A DNA stretch of 64,000 nucleotides from Arthrobacter sp. PAMC 25486 (GCF_000785535.1 NZ_CP007595.1:2006439-2070438); one strand, 5' to 3'. Positions 1 through 8,744 are shown, counted from the first letter of the stretch. Numbers and translations: made by a program. Notes: generated by a model not told the origin, from the sequence alone.

Positions 1-1878
1 GCTGTTCGTGCCGGCGGCGCGAGCCTGCGGGCCACCGCCGAAGCGACCGGGGTTTCCACCGATACGGTCCGTCGCGCCATGGCCACCACGACAGAAACCC
101 CGGCAACTGAATCTACCCACGATTCTGTAGCACCCCTTGAAGCAGCGGAACAGCCTGTGCTGCCGGCCCCGGTGGCCCGTAACGGGGAGCGGGCAGCGGC
201 ACGGGCCGGGCTCCTTGAATGCGCGGCACCGGCGTTCGCCCCGGCCACCCGTGTTCGCCATGCCGGACTGTTCCTGGCGTTCCCGGCACTGGAAGCCACG
301 GGCCTGCTCAGCAGCGCCAAAGCCGTGTATTCGGCGCTGCCGAATGGGTTTTACGGCCTCGAAACCGTCCTGGTCGATGCCGTGTTGCGGGCGTTGGCCG
401 GGGAAGCCCGGGCCGAGGGAGCCACCCGCTTTGACCCGGTGGAGCTCGGGCGGGTGTTGGGGTTGGATCGGTCCCCGGAAGTGAAAACGATCCGCCTCCG
501 GATCATCCAGCTGGCCGAAACGGGCAAAGCCGGGGAATTGATCGCCGCCCTGGCCAAACACCTCCTGGCCGGCACCGGCCCTGGTGGGGAGGACCTGGCC
601 GCGATCCTCTATGTTGACGGGCATGTGCGCGCCTACCAAGGCACGAAGAAGATCGGGAAACTCTACTCCACGAGGTTGAAGTTCCCGGTCCCGGCGACCG
701 AGGAAACCTGGGTCACCGACGCTAATGGTGCCCCCGTCTTCGTCGTCATGGCCGCACCCGGTGCGTCCCTGGCCGCCGAACTGCGCGACCTCCTGCCCGA
801 ACTCCGTGCTGCTGTTGGGGATGACCGGCGCGTGTTGGTCGGCTTCGATAGGGGTGGCTGGTCACCGGCGTTGTTCAAGCACATGCATGCGGCTGGTTTT
901 GATGTGCTTACCTGGCGCAAAGGCACCACCAACGACATCACCGAAGATCTCTTCAAGGAGGCCACCTTCACCGAGGAGCACGGTGAAGAGAGGACCTGGT
1001 CGATTGCTGACACGCTCGTTGACCTGCCCCTGGCAACGACCAAGACCAGCGGGGAGGTCTTTGAGATCCGGCAGATCAGCCGGATCGTGGGCACCACCGG
1101 CAGCGGGACGAGGCAAATCCACATCCTCACCACCGATACGACCATGAGTGCCGGGGAGGTCGTGTATCGAATGGGGAACAGGTGGCGGCAGGAGAACCAG
1201 TTCCGCTACGCCCGCATGCACTTCGAGCTCGACTCCCACGATTCCTACACCAGCACCGGTGACAATGAGGAACGGATGGTGCCGAACCCTGCCAAGGCCA
1301 AGGCCTACCAAAAAGTCGTCGCCGCCCGCAATGCCCACACCGAGGCCGCTGCGATCGCCGAGACGAACCTGATGGCGCTGAAAACCCCGGCAGAAGGCTC
1401 CACGGAACTGGCCGTCACGGTCACCAGTGACATGCACAACCAGGCCATGGCACCGCTCTGGGAAGCCGAAAACGCATTGATCGCGGCGGAGAAGGCCCAC
1501 AAAGCCATCCCTGCAAAACTCCGTCTCGGGGAGTTGAACCCGGGCCAGCAGGTCCTGGATACCGAGGTGAAACTGATCCATACCGGCATCCGCATGGCCG
1601 CCTACAACACCGCGATGACCATCGCCAGGGAGATCCGCACCAACACCGGCTACCGGCGTGCCAGCCAGGAAGCCCACGCTCTCATGCGTCAGATCTTCAA
1701 CCAGCCCGGCGACATCGACACCACCAAGCCCGGCGTCCTGACCATCAGCCTGGACCCGCTGCCCACCAAGGCCAAAACAGCGGCCGCTGCCCAGCTCTGC
1801 GAGCACCTGAACAGCGCTGAAACTCGCTACCCCGGCACCGCGCTCATCCTGAGCTACAAAATCAAGAACAACGCCTAA
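1..1878 (+). CDS. DDE transposase-like protein, 5' end cut by window edge
   Basis: The reading frame is open from base 1. The first ATG at 79 is not the likely start, because in-frame codons before it encode a helix-turn-helix-like stretch (ASLRATAEATGVSTDTVRRA). Counted from that ATG there are 599 residues. An RNase H-like catalytic triad can be proposed: D180 (YVDGH), D257 (GFDRGG) and E372 in RWRQENQFRY, the last resembling the W..EN.F.Y signature of IS4/IS1634-type transposases. A helical region follows the third acid. The likely role is cut-and-paste transposition of an insertion sequence, or a domesticated relative. Terminal inverted repeats could not be assigned because the left end lies outside the window. 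It sits at the outer edge of the ychF-linked accessory patch. Family assignment rests on motifs only. Confidence 0.6.
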   Translation, partial: AVRAGGASLRATAEATGVSTDTVRRAMATTTETPATESTHDSVAPLEAAEQPVLPAPVARNGERAAARAGLLECAAPAFAPATRVRHAGLFLAFPALEATGLLSSAKAVYSALPNGFYGLETVLVDAVLRALAGEARAEGATRFDPVELGRVLGLDRSPEVKTIRLRIIQLAETGKAGELIAALAKHLLAGTGPGGEDLAAILYVDGHVRAYQGTKKIGKLYSTRLKFPVPATEETWVTDANGAPVFVVMAAPGASLAAELRDLLPELRAAVGDDRRVLVGFDRGGWSPALFKHMHAAGFDVLTWRKGTTNDITEDLFKEATFTEEHGEERTWSIADTLVDLPLATTKTSGEVFEIRQISRIVGTTGSGTRQIHILTTDTTMSAGEVVYRMGNRWRQENQFRYARMHFELDSHDSYTSTGDNEERMVPNPAKAKAYQKVVAARNAHTEAAAIAETNLMALKTPAEGSTELAVTVTSDMHNQAMAPLWEAENALIAAEKAHKAIPAKLRLGELNPGQQVLDTEVKLIHTGIRMAAYNTAMTIAREIRTNTGYRRASQEAHALMRQIFNQPGDIDTTKPGVLTISLDPLPTKAKTAAAAQLCEHLNSAETRYPGTALILSYKIKNNA

Positions 1879-1927
1879 CGACCCACAGCAATTACCTCAC
1901 CATGACCGGAGTCCTGGAGATAGAAAA

Positions 1928-1964
1928 ATCCCCCAAGTGCGCATCGTGGAGAGGCGTGGGGGAT
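1928..1964. terminator. inverted repeat downstream of transposase-like gene
   Basis: Arms atccccca (1928-1935) and tgggggat (1957-1964) are perfectly complementary around a 21-nt loop, 50 nt after the stop codon. It could be a factor-independent terminator without a clear T-tract, or part of an insertion-sequence end. The rest of 1879-2217 holds only repeat D and no convincing gene. Confidence 0.35.
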
Positions 1965-2010
1965 GTAGTGGGTTGAGTATATCACTAGCGGCCGCCAGTG
2001 GGACGGCCAA

Positions 2011-2071
2011 GCATCGGATCAGAGCTCAACTACACATTGAATCTAAACTCCACCGCATTCCTGCACATACC
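2011..2071 (-). repeat. ychF-3'-end-like repeat, copy D
   Basis: Read on the minus strand, this copy encodes GMCRNAVEFRFNV followed by a stop; the last seven residues equal the YchF C-terminus (VEFRFNV). The 41-bp core (2031-2071) aligns without gaps to copies C and B. By hand count about 30/41 positions match C and 29/41 match B. The 20 bp on the left also match C at 12/20, and every mismatch there is a transition. It is the outermost visible copy of the array. Confidence 0.7.
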
Positions 2072-2217
2072 AACCTCTACCCAGGCCACTCGTGATCGCA
2101 ACCCCAGGTCGCCGACCGCGTCCCTCCCAATCGTCCCACCAGCACGCTATCCAGGACGTCTTATTCGCGACAGCTGGGACCATCGAATGTCGGGCCCGAA
2201 CCTGTGTTCGGCATGGA

Positions 2218-2724
2218 TCATGCGGATGGGCCCGTTCTCGGCAATGACGTCACCAACCGAAGGGTCCTCGTCCATAGCGGGCGCTTTGCAGGAACCTCCG
2301 GCGGATTACCTACCTCGGATTCAGCTCGGTCAAAGCTCTCCTCGATGAGAGCGTCATGGAGCGGCCGAAAGAAGAGAGGCCAAGTCACCCTCGCCGGCCC
2401 CGTGACGGTCATCATCAATTCATGCGTGAGCAACACAGTTGCCTCATCCGCAGTCTCCGAAACAGTAAATGCGTGATAGCCATGAAACCCCGATGGGCCA
2501 GTGAATTGGAAGCTTACGGATCGCCCTGGCTCATACGCATCCACCACATAGCGCACAGGCCCGTGCCCTCCAGATGCGCCGATACCAAGCGGTCTGTCCA
2601 GTCTCATCGACGGCCATTGTCCACGGGGCCACAACCGGTCATGCTTAGTCGACAAGGAGTCCAGCAAGTCTCCGACCGATTCAGCGCTCGCACGGACGTA
2701 TCGCTGATGAACGTTCTGGATCAT
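2218..2724 (-). CDS. SRPBCC-family protein (polyketide cyclase/START-like)
   Basis: A 168-residue protein with the pattern of the SRPBCC/START-like fold. Residues 1-30 resemble the usual opening strand and helices, GPVRYVVDAYEPGRSVSFQF is typical of the central sheet (V..Y.PG..v.F.f.GP.G), and the C-terminal helix runs through LFFRPLHDALIEESFDRAE. Members bind small hydrophobic ligands; the ligand here cannot be predicted. The start is ATG without a clear Shine-Dalgarno. It lies alone between repeats D and C, in the same orientation as ychF, which suggests it arrived as a one-gene module. Confidence 0.7.
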   Translation of the reverse strand: MIQNVHQRYVRASAESVGDLLDSLSTKHDRLWPRGQWPSMRLDRPLGIGASGGHGPVRYVVDAYEPGRSVSFQFTGPSGFHGYHAFTVSETADEATVLLTHELMMTVTGPARVTWPLFFRPLHDALIEESFDRAESEVGNPPEVPAKRPLWTRTLRLVTSLPRTGPSA

Positions 2725-2815
2725 GTTCTGAGACTAACAATAGGATCACCGGACGACTATGGTTACGAGCACCGAACGACGGATCAAGGTTGCACAGATG
2801 GTTTCGTGGGCCGAG

Positions 2816-2876
2816 ACGTTAGATCAGAATTTAATTACACATAGAAACGGAATTCAACCACGTCGCCGCACATACC
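2816..2876 (-). repeat. ychF-3'-end-like repeat, copy C
   Basis: On the minus strand this copy ends an open frame with [13 protein letters not shown] and a stop, against [13 protein letters not shown] in YchF. Resemblance may reach further into the preceding residues (GKVTVQREPGMC versus [14 protein letters not shown]). The core is 2836-2876. About 26 of the first 33 core positions match the real ychF end. It lies between the SRPBCC and HXXEE genes. Confidence 0.7.
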
Positions 2877-2910
2877 CGGCTCACGTTGGACGGTCACCTT
2901 GCCGTTACGG

Positions 2911-3399
2911 TCAGTTCCTGGCAGTAGGAGCTCTACGGACCAAGCGTGCGACCACATGGCACACCAGCGCGGCAGGGAGGAGCATAGCAACTCCGTTGAC
3001 CGTGTCACGGAACTGCAAGCTGACGCCATCCCGGTAAAGTTCGCGACGCGCGACGAGCGCCCCGGGCAACATCACCGGCAGTGCCGAAGCAACACCCGCG
3101 GTGTATCCACGCTGTGCAATCGAAGCGATTAGGTGAGACGCGACGTGGGCTTCCAGTCCGGCGGCAACGGCCCGATACATTTTCGACTTGCCGCCCGTAC
3201 GCACGCCACGGCCACAAGCCGCCGCTACGAGGGTCCCCATCAGAGCAACAGCCATCCATGACTGGTGAGGCGTGATCCTGAGCTGTTTTATACCCGTGCG
3301 GTCGACGAGTCGATCGCTGGTTGCAGGGAACGCGAATGCTTCCTCAATGTCGTGGATAAACCATGCCGTAAAAAGGGCAATCGGACCCTTCCAACTCAC
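2911..3399 (-). CDS. HXXEE-domain membrane protein
   Basis: A 162-residue protein with the HXXEE signature as HDIEE at residues 16-20 (FTAWFIHDIEEAFAFP), the hallmark of Pfam family HXXEE. At least three hydrophobic segments are visible: around residues 5-15, 48-62 (WMAVALMGTLVAAAC) and 136-150. The family is predicted to be an integral membrane group with a conserved H/E cluster, possibly metal binding; its function is not known to me. The start is GTG with GAAGGGAG about 9 nt upstream. It is the single gene between repeats C and B and is co-oriented with ychF. Confidence 0.7.
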   Translation of the reverse strand: MSWKGPIALFTAWFIHDIEEAFAFPATSDRLVDRTGIKQLRITPHQSWMAVALMGTLVAAACGRGVRTGGKSKMYRAVAAGLEAHVASHLIASIAQRGYTAGVASALPVMLPGALVARRELYRDGVSLQFRDTVNGVAMLLPAALVCHVVARLVRRAPTARN

Positions 3400-3509
3400 A
3401 AATCAGCGCTCCCTTCGCGCGTCCAGCTGGGACTGAATTTGCCGGTAGACGCGTGTGTTCACATACATCGTTTCATAACAAGCGCGGCTATTCAGCACGG
3501 GTCACCAAG

Positions 3510-3570
3510 ACGTTGAACGGGAACTCAATAACACATTGAATCTCAATTCGACCATCTAGTCGCACAAACC
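3510..3570 (-). repeat. ychF-3'-end-like repeat, copy B (most decayed)
   Basis: The minus-strand reading gives GLCD, a stop, then MVELRFNV. This matches copies C and D residue by residue but with an internal TAG and without the terminal stop. The core is 3530-3570. The 3' side gcacaaacc matches gcacatacc of C and D and is absent from ychF itself. Confidence 0.65.
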
Positions 3571-3784
3571 AACCCCTCGCGGCGTGCGGTTTCCAGCGAC
3601 GCCGTTTCCTACTGCCAGACATCTGAATGCCTCGGGCTTCACAGAACGAGAAGCTATTGCGCAATCCGCGCGGTCGCTCCCGAACGGCAAAGACCTCCGG
3701 TGGCCATCAGTCCAGATTCCAGGACGATCCCTTATCCCCAGCGCTGCTTGTACATTCGCCATGGACGTCTTGACATCAGGTACA
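3571..3784. other. short module between repeat B and ychF terminator; no convincing gene
   Basis: About 210 bp lie between repeat B and the ychF terminator. A 68-codon minus-strand frame (3556-3762) crosses it, but it ends inside repeat B, matches nothing I recognise and is arginine/proline rich like a chance frame. It may be a gene remnant or an attachment-site arm. Confidence 0.3.
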
Positions 3785-3820
3785 GAAATGCCCGGAATAC
3801 CAAAGCATTCCGGGCATTTC
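3785..3820 (-). terminator. ychF terminator hairpin
   Basis: Perfect 14-bp arms gaaatgcccggaat / attccgggcatttc enclose an 8-nt loop, starting 24 bp after the ychF stop. It is strong enough to serve in both directions. It separates ychF from the inserted modules. Confidence 0.75.
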
Positions 3821-3843
3821 TTACGGCCTAGACCGAAGCGATT

Positions 3844-4929
3844 CTAAACATTAAATCTAAATTCCACCACGTCGCCGTCGTGCATGACGTATTCCTTGCC
3901 TTCAATGCGCACCTTGCCCTTGGCCTTCGCCTCGTGCATGGAACCGGCCTCCATGAGGTCATCGAAGTGGACAACTTCGGCCTTGATGAAACCGCGCTGG
4001 AAGTCGGTATGGATGACGCCGGCAGCCTGCGGGGCGGTGTCGCCCCGGTGAATGGTCCAGGCGCGAGTTTCCTTCGGGCCGGCCGTCAAATAGGTCTGCA
4101 AGCCCAGGGTGTGGAAGCCGACACGCGCCAGCTGGTCCAAGCCAGACTCTTCCTGGCCGCTCATCTCCAGCATTTCGCGGGCCTCGTCCTCGTCCAACTC
4201 AACGAGGTCGGACTCCAACTTGGCGTCAAGGAAGATCGCGTCGGCCGGGGCCACCAGTTCCCGCAGCTCGGCTTGGCGCTCAGGGTTGCCGAGAACGGCG
4301 TCGTCAACGTTGAACACGTAGATGAACGGCTTGGCGGTGAGCAGGCCGAGCTCCTGCAGGTGCTCCATCTCCAGCTTGTCACTCTTGATGGAGGAGAAAA
4401 TGGTGTCGCCGCGCTCAAGGACCTTCTGGGCAGCCAGCATGGCGTTCAGTTCTGCGGCCTCTCGCTGCTTGAGCTTGACGGCCTTTTCAACACGCGGGAT
4501 GGCCTTTTCAATGGTCTGCATGTCGGCCAGGATCAGCTCGGTGTTGATGGTCTCCATGTCGGAGCGGGGATCAACCTTGCCGTCAACGTGCACCACATCG
4601 GGGTCGTCAAACACGCGGATGACCTGGGCGATCGCCTCGGCCTCGCGGATGTTGGCCAGGAACTTGTTGCCCAGGCCTTCACCTTCCGAGGCACCCTTGA
4701 CGATGCCTGCAATGTCCACGAAGGACACCACGGCAGGCAGCAGGCGCTGGGATCCAAAGATCTTGGCCAGCTGTGCCAAACGGGGATCGGGCAGGCTGAC
4801 AACACCAACGTTGGGCTCGATCGTGGCGAACGGGTAGTTCGCTGCGAGCACGTTGTTGCGTGTCAGTGCGTTGAAAAGGGTTGATTTGCCGACGTTGGGC
4901 AGTCCGACGATGCCAATAGTAAGAGCCAC
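3844..4929 (-). CDS. ychF: redox-regulated ATPase YchF (Obg-family P-loop protein)
   Basis: A 361-residue P-loop ATPase of the Obg/TRAFAC group. It binds ribosomes and nucleic acid, and in other bacteria it damps oxidative-stress responses. The G1 loop GLPNVGKST is at residues 9-17, and DIAGIVKGA (around 72-80) is the G3 region. The G4 position reads NVDD instead of NKxD, as expected for YchF proteins that prefer ATP. A coiled-coil insertion lies around 130-170 and a TGS domain fills the C-terminus, ending in the invariant EFRFNV. Length equals the family norm. The GTG start lies 8 nt after a TAGAAT box, so the message is probably leaderless. Its 3' end is the template for the repeats downstream. 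Confidence 0.97.
   Translation of the reverse strand: MALTIGIVGLPNVGKSTLFNALTRNNVLAANYPFATIEPNVGVVSLPDPRLAQLAKIFGSQRLLPAVVSFVDIAGIVKGASEGEGLGNKFLANIREAEAIAQVIRVFDDPDVVHVDGKVDPRSDMETINTELILADMQTIEKAIPRVEKAVKLKQREAAELNAMLAAQKVLERGDTIFSSIKSDKLEMEHLQELGLLTAKPFIYVFNVDDAVLGNPERQAELRELVAPADAIFLDAKLESDLVELDEDEAREMLEMSGQEESGLDQLARVGFHTLGLQTYLTAGPKETRAWTIHRGDTAPQAAGVIHTDFQRGFIKAEVVHFDDLMEAGSMHEAKAKGKVRIEGKEYVMHDGDVVEFRFNV
3845..3885 (-). repeat. ychF 3' end, the intact copy A of the repeat
   Basis: This is the genuine C-terminal coding end of ychF ([12 protein letters not shown] plus stop). Its first ~33 bp match copies C and D at about 26/33 and 25/33. Homology stops where the element-specific gcacatacc begins in the other copies, which fits a chromosomal attachment core restored by an incoming element. 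Confidence 0.6.
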
Positions 4930-4937
4930 GGTAAGTG

Positions 4938-4943
4938 ATTCTA
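4938..4943 (-). promoter_or_regulatory. -10 box TAGAAT of ychF, leaderless start
   Basis: On the minus strand TAGAAT is followed by 8 nt and then the GTG start of ychF. That spacing puts transcription initiation at or next to the start codon. No good -35 is visible. Confidence 0.5.
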
Positions 4944-5023
4944 CCGTTTGGCGGGGGTTTATGCTTGTTCGCCCCTTTTGCTCCGAATCCTAGAATGTCA
5001 GAGCCTCATGGGAAGGTGGTTTC

Positions 5024-6217
5024 ATGAACGAATTCGGGTGGCTTGTAGCAATTTTAATGTTGGTCGTAGGGCTTGTCCTCGGTGCAGCTGCGGCGGCGTG
5101 GGTGCTGCTGGGCAGGTTGCGCGGAGCGTATGAGGAAGCTGACGCGGCCCATGAGCGGGCTTCCGCCCTGAACGCGGAATTCGCCGCCGCGGATGCCGAG
5201 CGCCGGCTGCTCAGCTCGCAAAACCATGCGCTGGCGGCACAGCAGGGCTCGGACTCAAATGTCTTGGCTGCGTTGGGGCCGGTGGCTGAGAAACTCAATG
5301 CCGTCCAGCGCCAGGTGTCCTTCTTGGAGCGCGACCGCGTGGAGCAGTACGGCCAGCTCGCCGAACAGCTGCGTGAAGCCAAGGATGCGGATGCCAAGTT
5401 GCTGGCCACCACATCCTCGCTCGCCTCGGCGCTGCGCTCAAACAGTGCCCGCGGCAGGTGGGGCGAGGTCCAGCTGCGCCGTGTGGTGGAGGCTGCCGGT
5501 ATGCTGTCCCACGTCGATTTCAATGAGCAGGTCCACGCCGTCACCGATGATGGAATCCACCGCCCCGACATGGTTGTCCGTCTCCCCGGCGGGAAGGAGC
5601 TGGTGCTGGATGCCAAGGTTCCCCTGACGGCTTTCCTCAATGCTCATGACGCTGAGTCCATGCACGACGGCGGCACAACAGAGAGTGCCGCAGCCCACCA
5701 TTTAGCCCGCCACGCCAAGGCGGTCAAGGCCCACATTGATGCCCTTGCCGGCAAGCAGTACTGGACCTCGGCGCTGAACTCGCCCGAGCTGGTGATTTGT
5801 TTTGTGCCAGTGGAGTCCATTCTGTCCTCAGCCCTCATGACAGATCCGGACCTTCTGGATTACGCGATGAGCAAGAACGTGGTGCTGGCGTCCCCCATCT
5901 CGCTCATGGCCATTTTGAAATCTGTCGCCTTTAGCTGGCGCCAAGATGTCCTGACGGAAAGCGCCAAGGAACTCTTTGAACTCTCAGCCCAGCTCTACAC
6001 CCGCCTCGGCACCATGGGCGAGGCCGTCTCGGCTGTGGGGGTGTCCTTGAAAACCAGCGTCGACCGGTACAACAAGCTGGTGGGAACACTCGAGGCCAGA
6101 GTCCTGCCCACGGCACGCAAGCTCAACGCGCTGGACCCCAAAACATTGGAGTCCCCCGCCCAAGTGGAAGTCACACCGCGCACGCTCACGGCACCGGAGT
6201 TTGACGCGGCCAGTTAG
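5024..6217 (+). CDS. rmuC: RmuC-family DNA recombination protein
   Basis: A 397-residue RmuC homologue. An N-terminal transmembrane anchor spans about residues 5-30 (WLVAILMLVVGLVLGAAAAA). A coiled-coil region of about 100 residues follows, then the RmuC nuclease-like domain with RGRWGEVQLRRVVEAAG, RPDMVVRLPGGKELVLDAKV (the PD-(D/E)xK-like core) and a C-terminal coiled coil. In Escherichia coli the family limits inversions at short inverted repeats. The start is ATG preceded by GGAAGGTGG. It is divergent from ychF. Confidence 0.93.
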   Translation: MNEFGWLVAILMLVVGLVLGAAAAAWVLLGRLRGAYEEADAAHERASALNAEFAAADAERRLLSSQNHALAAQQGSDSNVLAALGPVAEKLNAVQRQVSFLERDRVEQYGQLAEQLREAKDADAKLLATTSSLASALRSNSARGRWGEVQLRRVVEAAGMLSHVDFNEQVHAVTDDGIHRPDMVVRLPGGKELVLDAKVPLTAFLNAHDAESMHDGGTTESAAAHHLARHAKAVKAHIDALAGKQYWTSALNSPELVICFVPVESILSSALMTDPDLLDYAMSKNVVLASPISLMAILKSVAFSWRQDVLTESAKELFELSAQLYTRLGTMGEAVSAVGVSLKTSVDRYNKLVGTLEARVLPTARKLNALDPKTLESPAQVEVTPRTLTAPEFDAAS

Positions 6218-6666
6218 TTAATCCCCACGTCCGCCCCACGTCCGCCCCTCGCTCATTCGTAGAGCCTTTCCGCGTTCGTGGCGGACACTTGCGCCTGAGA
6301 GCCCGTGTTTCTCCGAGAGTGACCCCAAACCGCATATCAGGCAACCTGTTTTCACCGAGAATGGTGAAAACTCGTCAGAAGCCGTCAAAGTCCCGCCCTT
6401 CTCGCGAATTTCCACCATTCTCGACTAGACGCGTCCAGAAACCTGCGGGTTTACCCCACTCTCGGCAGCCGGAGCTGCCCGCGGATGGAAGTGATCCTCG
6501 GACATGTCAGGTGAGCCGATCACGCCGTCGTTATTGCTGGACGTCGCCAATATTTCGGCGGCATCAAGCATTTTCGACGGCGTGCGTGGCGAAGGCAGTG
6601 GCCGCTGTCAGTTGTGCGGATGGCGCCTGAGACATGCAGGCCCCAGTATCCGGCTTCGACTGACGG
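6218..6666. other. gene-free intergenic region with four cgaga(g/a)tg motifs
   Basis: No frame here resembles a protein. A short motif occurs four times in the order + + - -: ccgagagtgacc (~6313), ccgagaatggtg (~6355), the reverse of cgagaatggtgg (~6411) and the reverse of ccgagagtgggg (~6453). The second copy lies in a perfect inverted repeat gttttcacc/ggtgaaaac (6348-6356, 6363-6371). A 12-bp unit near cccacgtccgcc is also doubled just after the rmuC stop. Confidence 0.45.
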
Positions 6667-7755
6667 TCAAAGCAGGTTGGAGCTCTTGACGCCCTTGTAG
6701 TCGGGATCGCCGGCGGCCTTCATGGTGGCGCGAAGTTCCTTTGGCAGGGAGAACAAGATGTCTTCCTTGGCGGTGACCACTTCCTCCACGGATGCGTAGC
6801 CGTAGTCGGCCAAAAGCATCAGCACGTCCTTGACTAGAACCTCCGGCACCGACGCTCCGCTGGTAACGCCCACGCTGGCCACGCCTTCAAACCAGGTCTC
6901 GTCAATTTCGTGGGAAAAATCAACGCGATAGGAGGCTTTTGCCCCGTATTCAAGGGCAACTTCCACCAGTCGCACCGAGTTGGAGGAGTTGGCAGAGCCC
7001 ACCACGATCACCAAGTCTGCTTGAGGGGCGATCTCCTTGACGGCACCTTGGCGGTTGGTGGTGGCATAACAAATGTCATCACTGGGCGGGTCCTGCAGCT
7101 TGGGGAACCGCCCGCGCAGGATTTCCACAATCTCCATGGCTTCATCGACGGAAAGCGTGGTCTGGGACAGCCAGATCAGGTTCTCCGGATCCTCAACCTG
7201 GACGGTGCGCGCCTCGGCAGGGTTGTTCACAATGGTGGTGCTTTCGGGCGCTTCCCCGTATGTACCTTCCACTTCCTCGTGGCCTTCGTGGCCAATCAGC
7301 AGGATGTGTTTGTTTTCCTTGGAAAAACGCACAGCCTCCTTGTGCACCTTGGTCACGAGGGGGCAGGTGGCGTCGATGGTGCGCAGGCCGCGGTCCGCTG
7401 CGGACTGGACGACTGCCGGTGAGACGCCGTGGGCTGAGAAGACTACCAATGCGCCTTCGGGAACTTCCTCGTTTTCTTCCACGAAGATGGCACCGCGGGC
7501 TTCCAGCGAGGACACCACATGGACGTTGTGCACAATCTGCTTGCGCACATAAACGGGTGCGCCGTGGTGTTCAAGGGCCTTTTCCACCGCGATGACCGCC
7601 CGGTCAACGCCTGCACAATAGCCGCGCGGTGCGGCGAGCAGGACCCGCTTTTCCCCGGTCACCGGGGCTGCTGCAGCCACCTCTTCGGGTGATTTGCGAC
7701 GGCGCGGAACGGTGGGCATGGACAAGGAAACAGCAGTGGTGCTCATAGCCACCAT
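6667..7755 (-). CDS. ispH: 4-hydroxy-3-methylbut-2-enyl diphosphate reductase
   Basis: The last enzyme of the MEP isoprenoid pathway: an Fe-S protein that reduces HMBPP to IPP and DMAPP. The three cluster-ligand cysteines are visible in [11 protein letters not shown], in [14 protein letters not shown] and in [24 protein letters not shown] and TSGASVPE are further IspH signatures. The 362-residue length includes an N-terminal extension of about 30 residues common in actinobacteria. The first ATG begins one base after the stop of the upstream membrane-protein gene, so the two are probably coupled. The ATG three codons later has a better-placed AGGATGG and may be the true start. Confidence 0.97.
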   Translation of the reverse strand: MVAMSTTAVSLSMPTVPRRRKSPEEVAAAAPVTGEKRVLLAAPRGYCAGVDRAVIAVEKALEHHGAPVYVRKQIVHNVHVVSSLEARGAIFVEENEEVPEGALVVFSAHGVSPAVVQSAADRGLRTIDATCPLVTKVHKEAVRFSKENKHILLIGHEGHEEVEGTYGEAPESTTIVNNPAEARTVQVEDPENLIWLSQTTLSVDEAMEIVEILRGRFPKLQDPPSDDICYATTNRQGAVKEIAPQADLVIVVGSANSSNSVRLVEVALEYGAKASYRVDFSHEIDETWFEGVASVGVTSGASVPEVLVKDVLMLLADYGYASVEEVVTAKEDILFSLPKELRATMKAAGDPDYKGVKSSNLL

Positions 7756-7756
7756 C

Positions 7757-8602
7757 CTACGTGGTGCGTCTGCGCTTCACCACGAGAGTTGCAACACCAG
7801 CCACCGCCACAACAGCGGCGATGCCGAAGGTGGCATTGATGCCGCCACGCCAACTCGCCCGCGCCAGCGTCCCCAGCTCGACGCCCACCTGCTGGGCCAC
7901 CTCCGGCCCCACAGCCAGACCTGCCAGCACGGTCTGCACAAAACTTGACGCCAACAGCCACACAAGCGCGACGGCGGCGAGTCCCACGCCTGCGAGCACA
8001 AGGGTAAGGCCCCGCCGTCGTGCCACGATGACACTTAACACCAGAAGGGCCACGGCGATGAACACAAGCCAGCCGCTCCACCCTCCCAGCATGGTCACCA
8101 TGGGCAACAGCGAGGCAACTTTCGGCTGTTCAACACTGACCACGGCATCCGGCGGCACGGGCAGGTTGATGCCGAGGTCGGCGCCCACATTGGCGGCAAT
8201 CAGGCCCAGCAGAGGCGCGATGTCCAGCAGCACATCGCCTTCGATTTCCGTGTTCCCGGCCGCGTCAAAGGTGAGCTGGTGGCTACGCTGCAGGGTTTGC
8301 GTCCAGGCAGCCGCATAGCCGGGATCGGTGTACAGGTTCCGGGTGGCAGAGTTGATGACAGCACCGGCCAGTTCGTTGAGTTGCGGTGGCAGGTTCAACG
8401 ATGCGGTCGACTGCGCGACCAGCATCGCCGTGAGGCCCTCCTGGAATTCCTTGTTGCTGCCCAACGGTCCGGCCAGGGCCACAAAGCCTGCCTGGTCGGC
8501 GACGTTGCGCTGCAGCCACAGTGCGGGACCAGCCACGGCGGCCACGAGCAAGGATAAAATAACCAGCAGCGCAGACAAGGTAGTGCGCATGAACCATCCC
8601 AA
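7757..8602 (-). CDS. conserved membrane protein, function unknown
   Basis: A 281-residue protein not recognised as a named family. An N-terminal hydrophobic segment (residues ~9-30) could be an uncleaved signal anchor. A soluble region of about 140 residues is followed by membrane spans near residues 175-195, 200-225 and 255-275, and an RRRTT tail. The layout (extracytoplasmic domain between one N-terminal and several C-terminal spans) suggests a cell-envelope role. An alternative start is the fifth codon. It lies immediately upstream of ispH on the same strand and is divergent from xseA. Confidence 0.6.
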   Translation of the reverse strand: MGWFMRTTLSALLVILSLLVAAVAGPALWLQRNVADQAGFVALAGPLGSNKEFQEGLTAMLVAQSTASLNLPPQLNELAGAVINSATRNLYTDPGYAAAWTQTLQRSHQLTFDAAGNTEIEGDVLLDIAPLLGLIAANVGADLGINLPVPPDAVVSVEQPKVASLLPMVTMLGGWSGWLVFIAVALLVLSVIVARRRGLTLVLAGVGLAAVALVWLLASSFVQTVLAGLAVGPEVAQQVGVELGTLARASWRGGINATFGIAAVVAVAGVATLVVKRRRTT

Positions 8603-8744
8603 ATCGACAAATTTACGAACAATGGTTCCTCACACTAGTGCATGCCTGTGGATGACGGTGCGCCAGTGTCAGTGCCTGCGGATAGAGTTATTTCAAGGTG
8701 GTCCGGCACAGCGAATCACCAAAATGAAGGACGGCGATCTGACA

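Noticed and set aside
862-1806. 314-codon frame antisense to the transposase-like gene
   Set aside because: Glycine/valine-rich shadow frame without motifs or Shine-Dalgarno.
1980-2000. Polylinker-like string with a NotI site (atcactagcggccgcc)
   Set aside because: It resembles cloning-vector sequence, but the flanks are not vector and the SpeI part is incomplete; a chance match in GC-rich DNA is more likely.
3556-3762. 68-residue minus-strand gene between repeat B and ychF
   Set aside because: It terminates inside the repeat and has chance-frame composition; reported only as a module without a supported gene.
2011-3885. True integron or CRISPR array
   Set aside because: The repeats are long, degenerate and 315-805 bp apart with no attC-like R/L boxes recognised and no integrase or cas gene in the window, so neither label is justified.
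3880-4884. 334-codon open frame antisense to ychF
   Set aside because: It mirrors ychF codons in a high-GC genome and has no family-like features; the same holds for long antisense frames over ispH, galactosidase, ddh and the P-type ATPase.
8328-8744. N-terminal extension of xseA to the first upstream start
   Set aside because: It would overlap the divergent membrane-protein gene by ~275 bp and has no similarity to XseA; the conserved domain begins after 8745.
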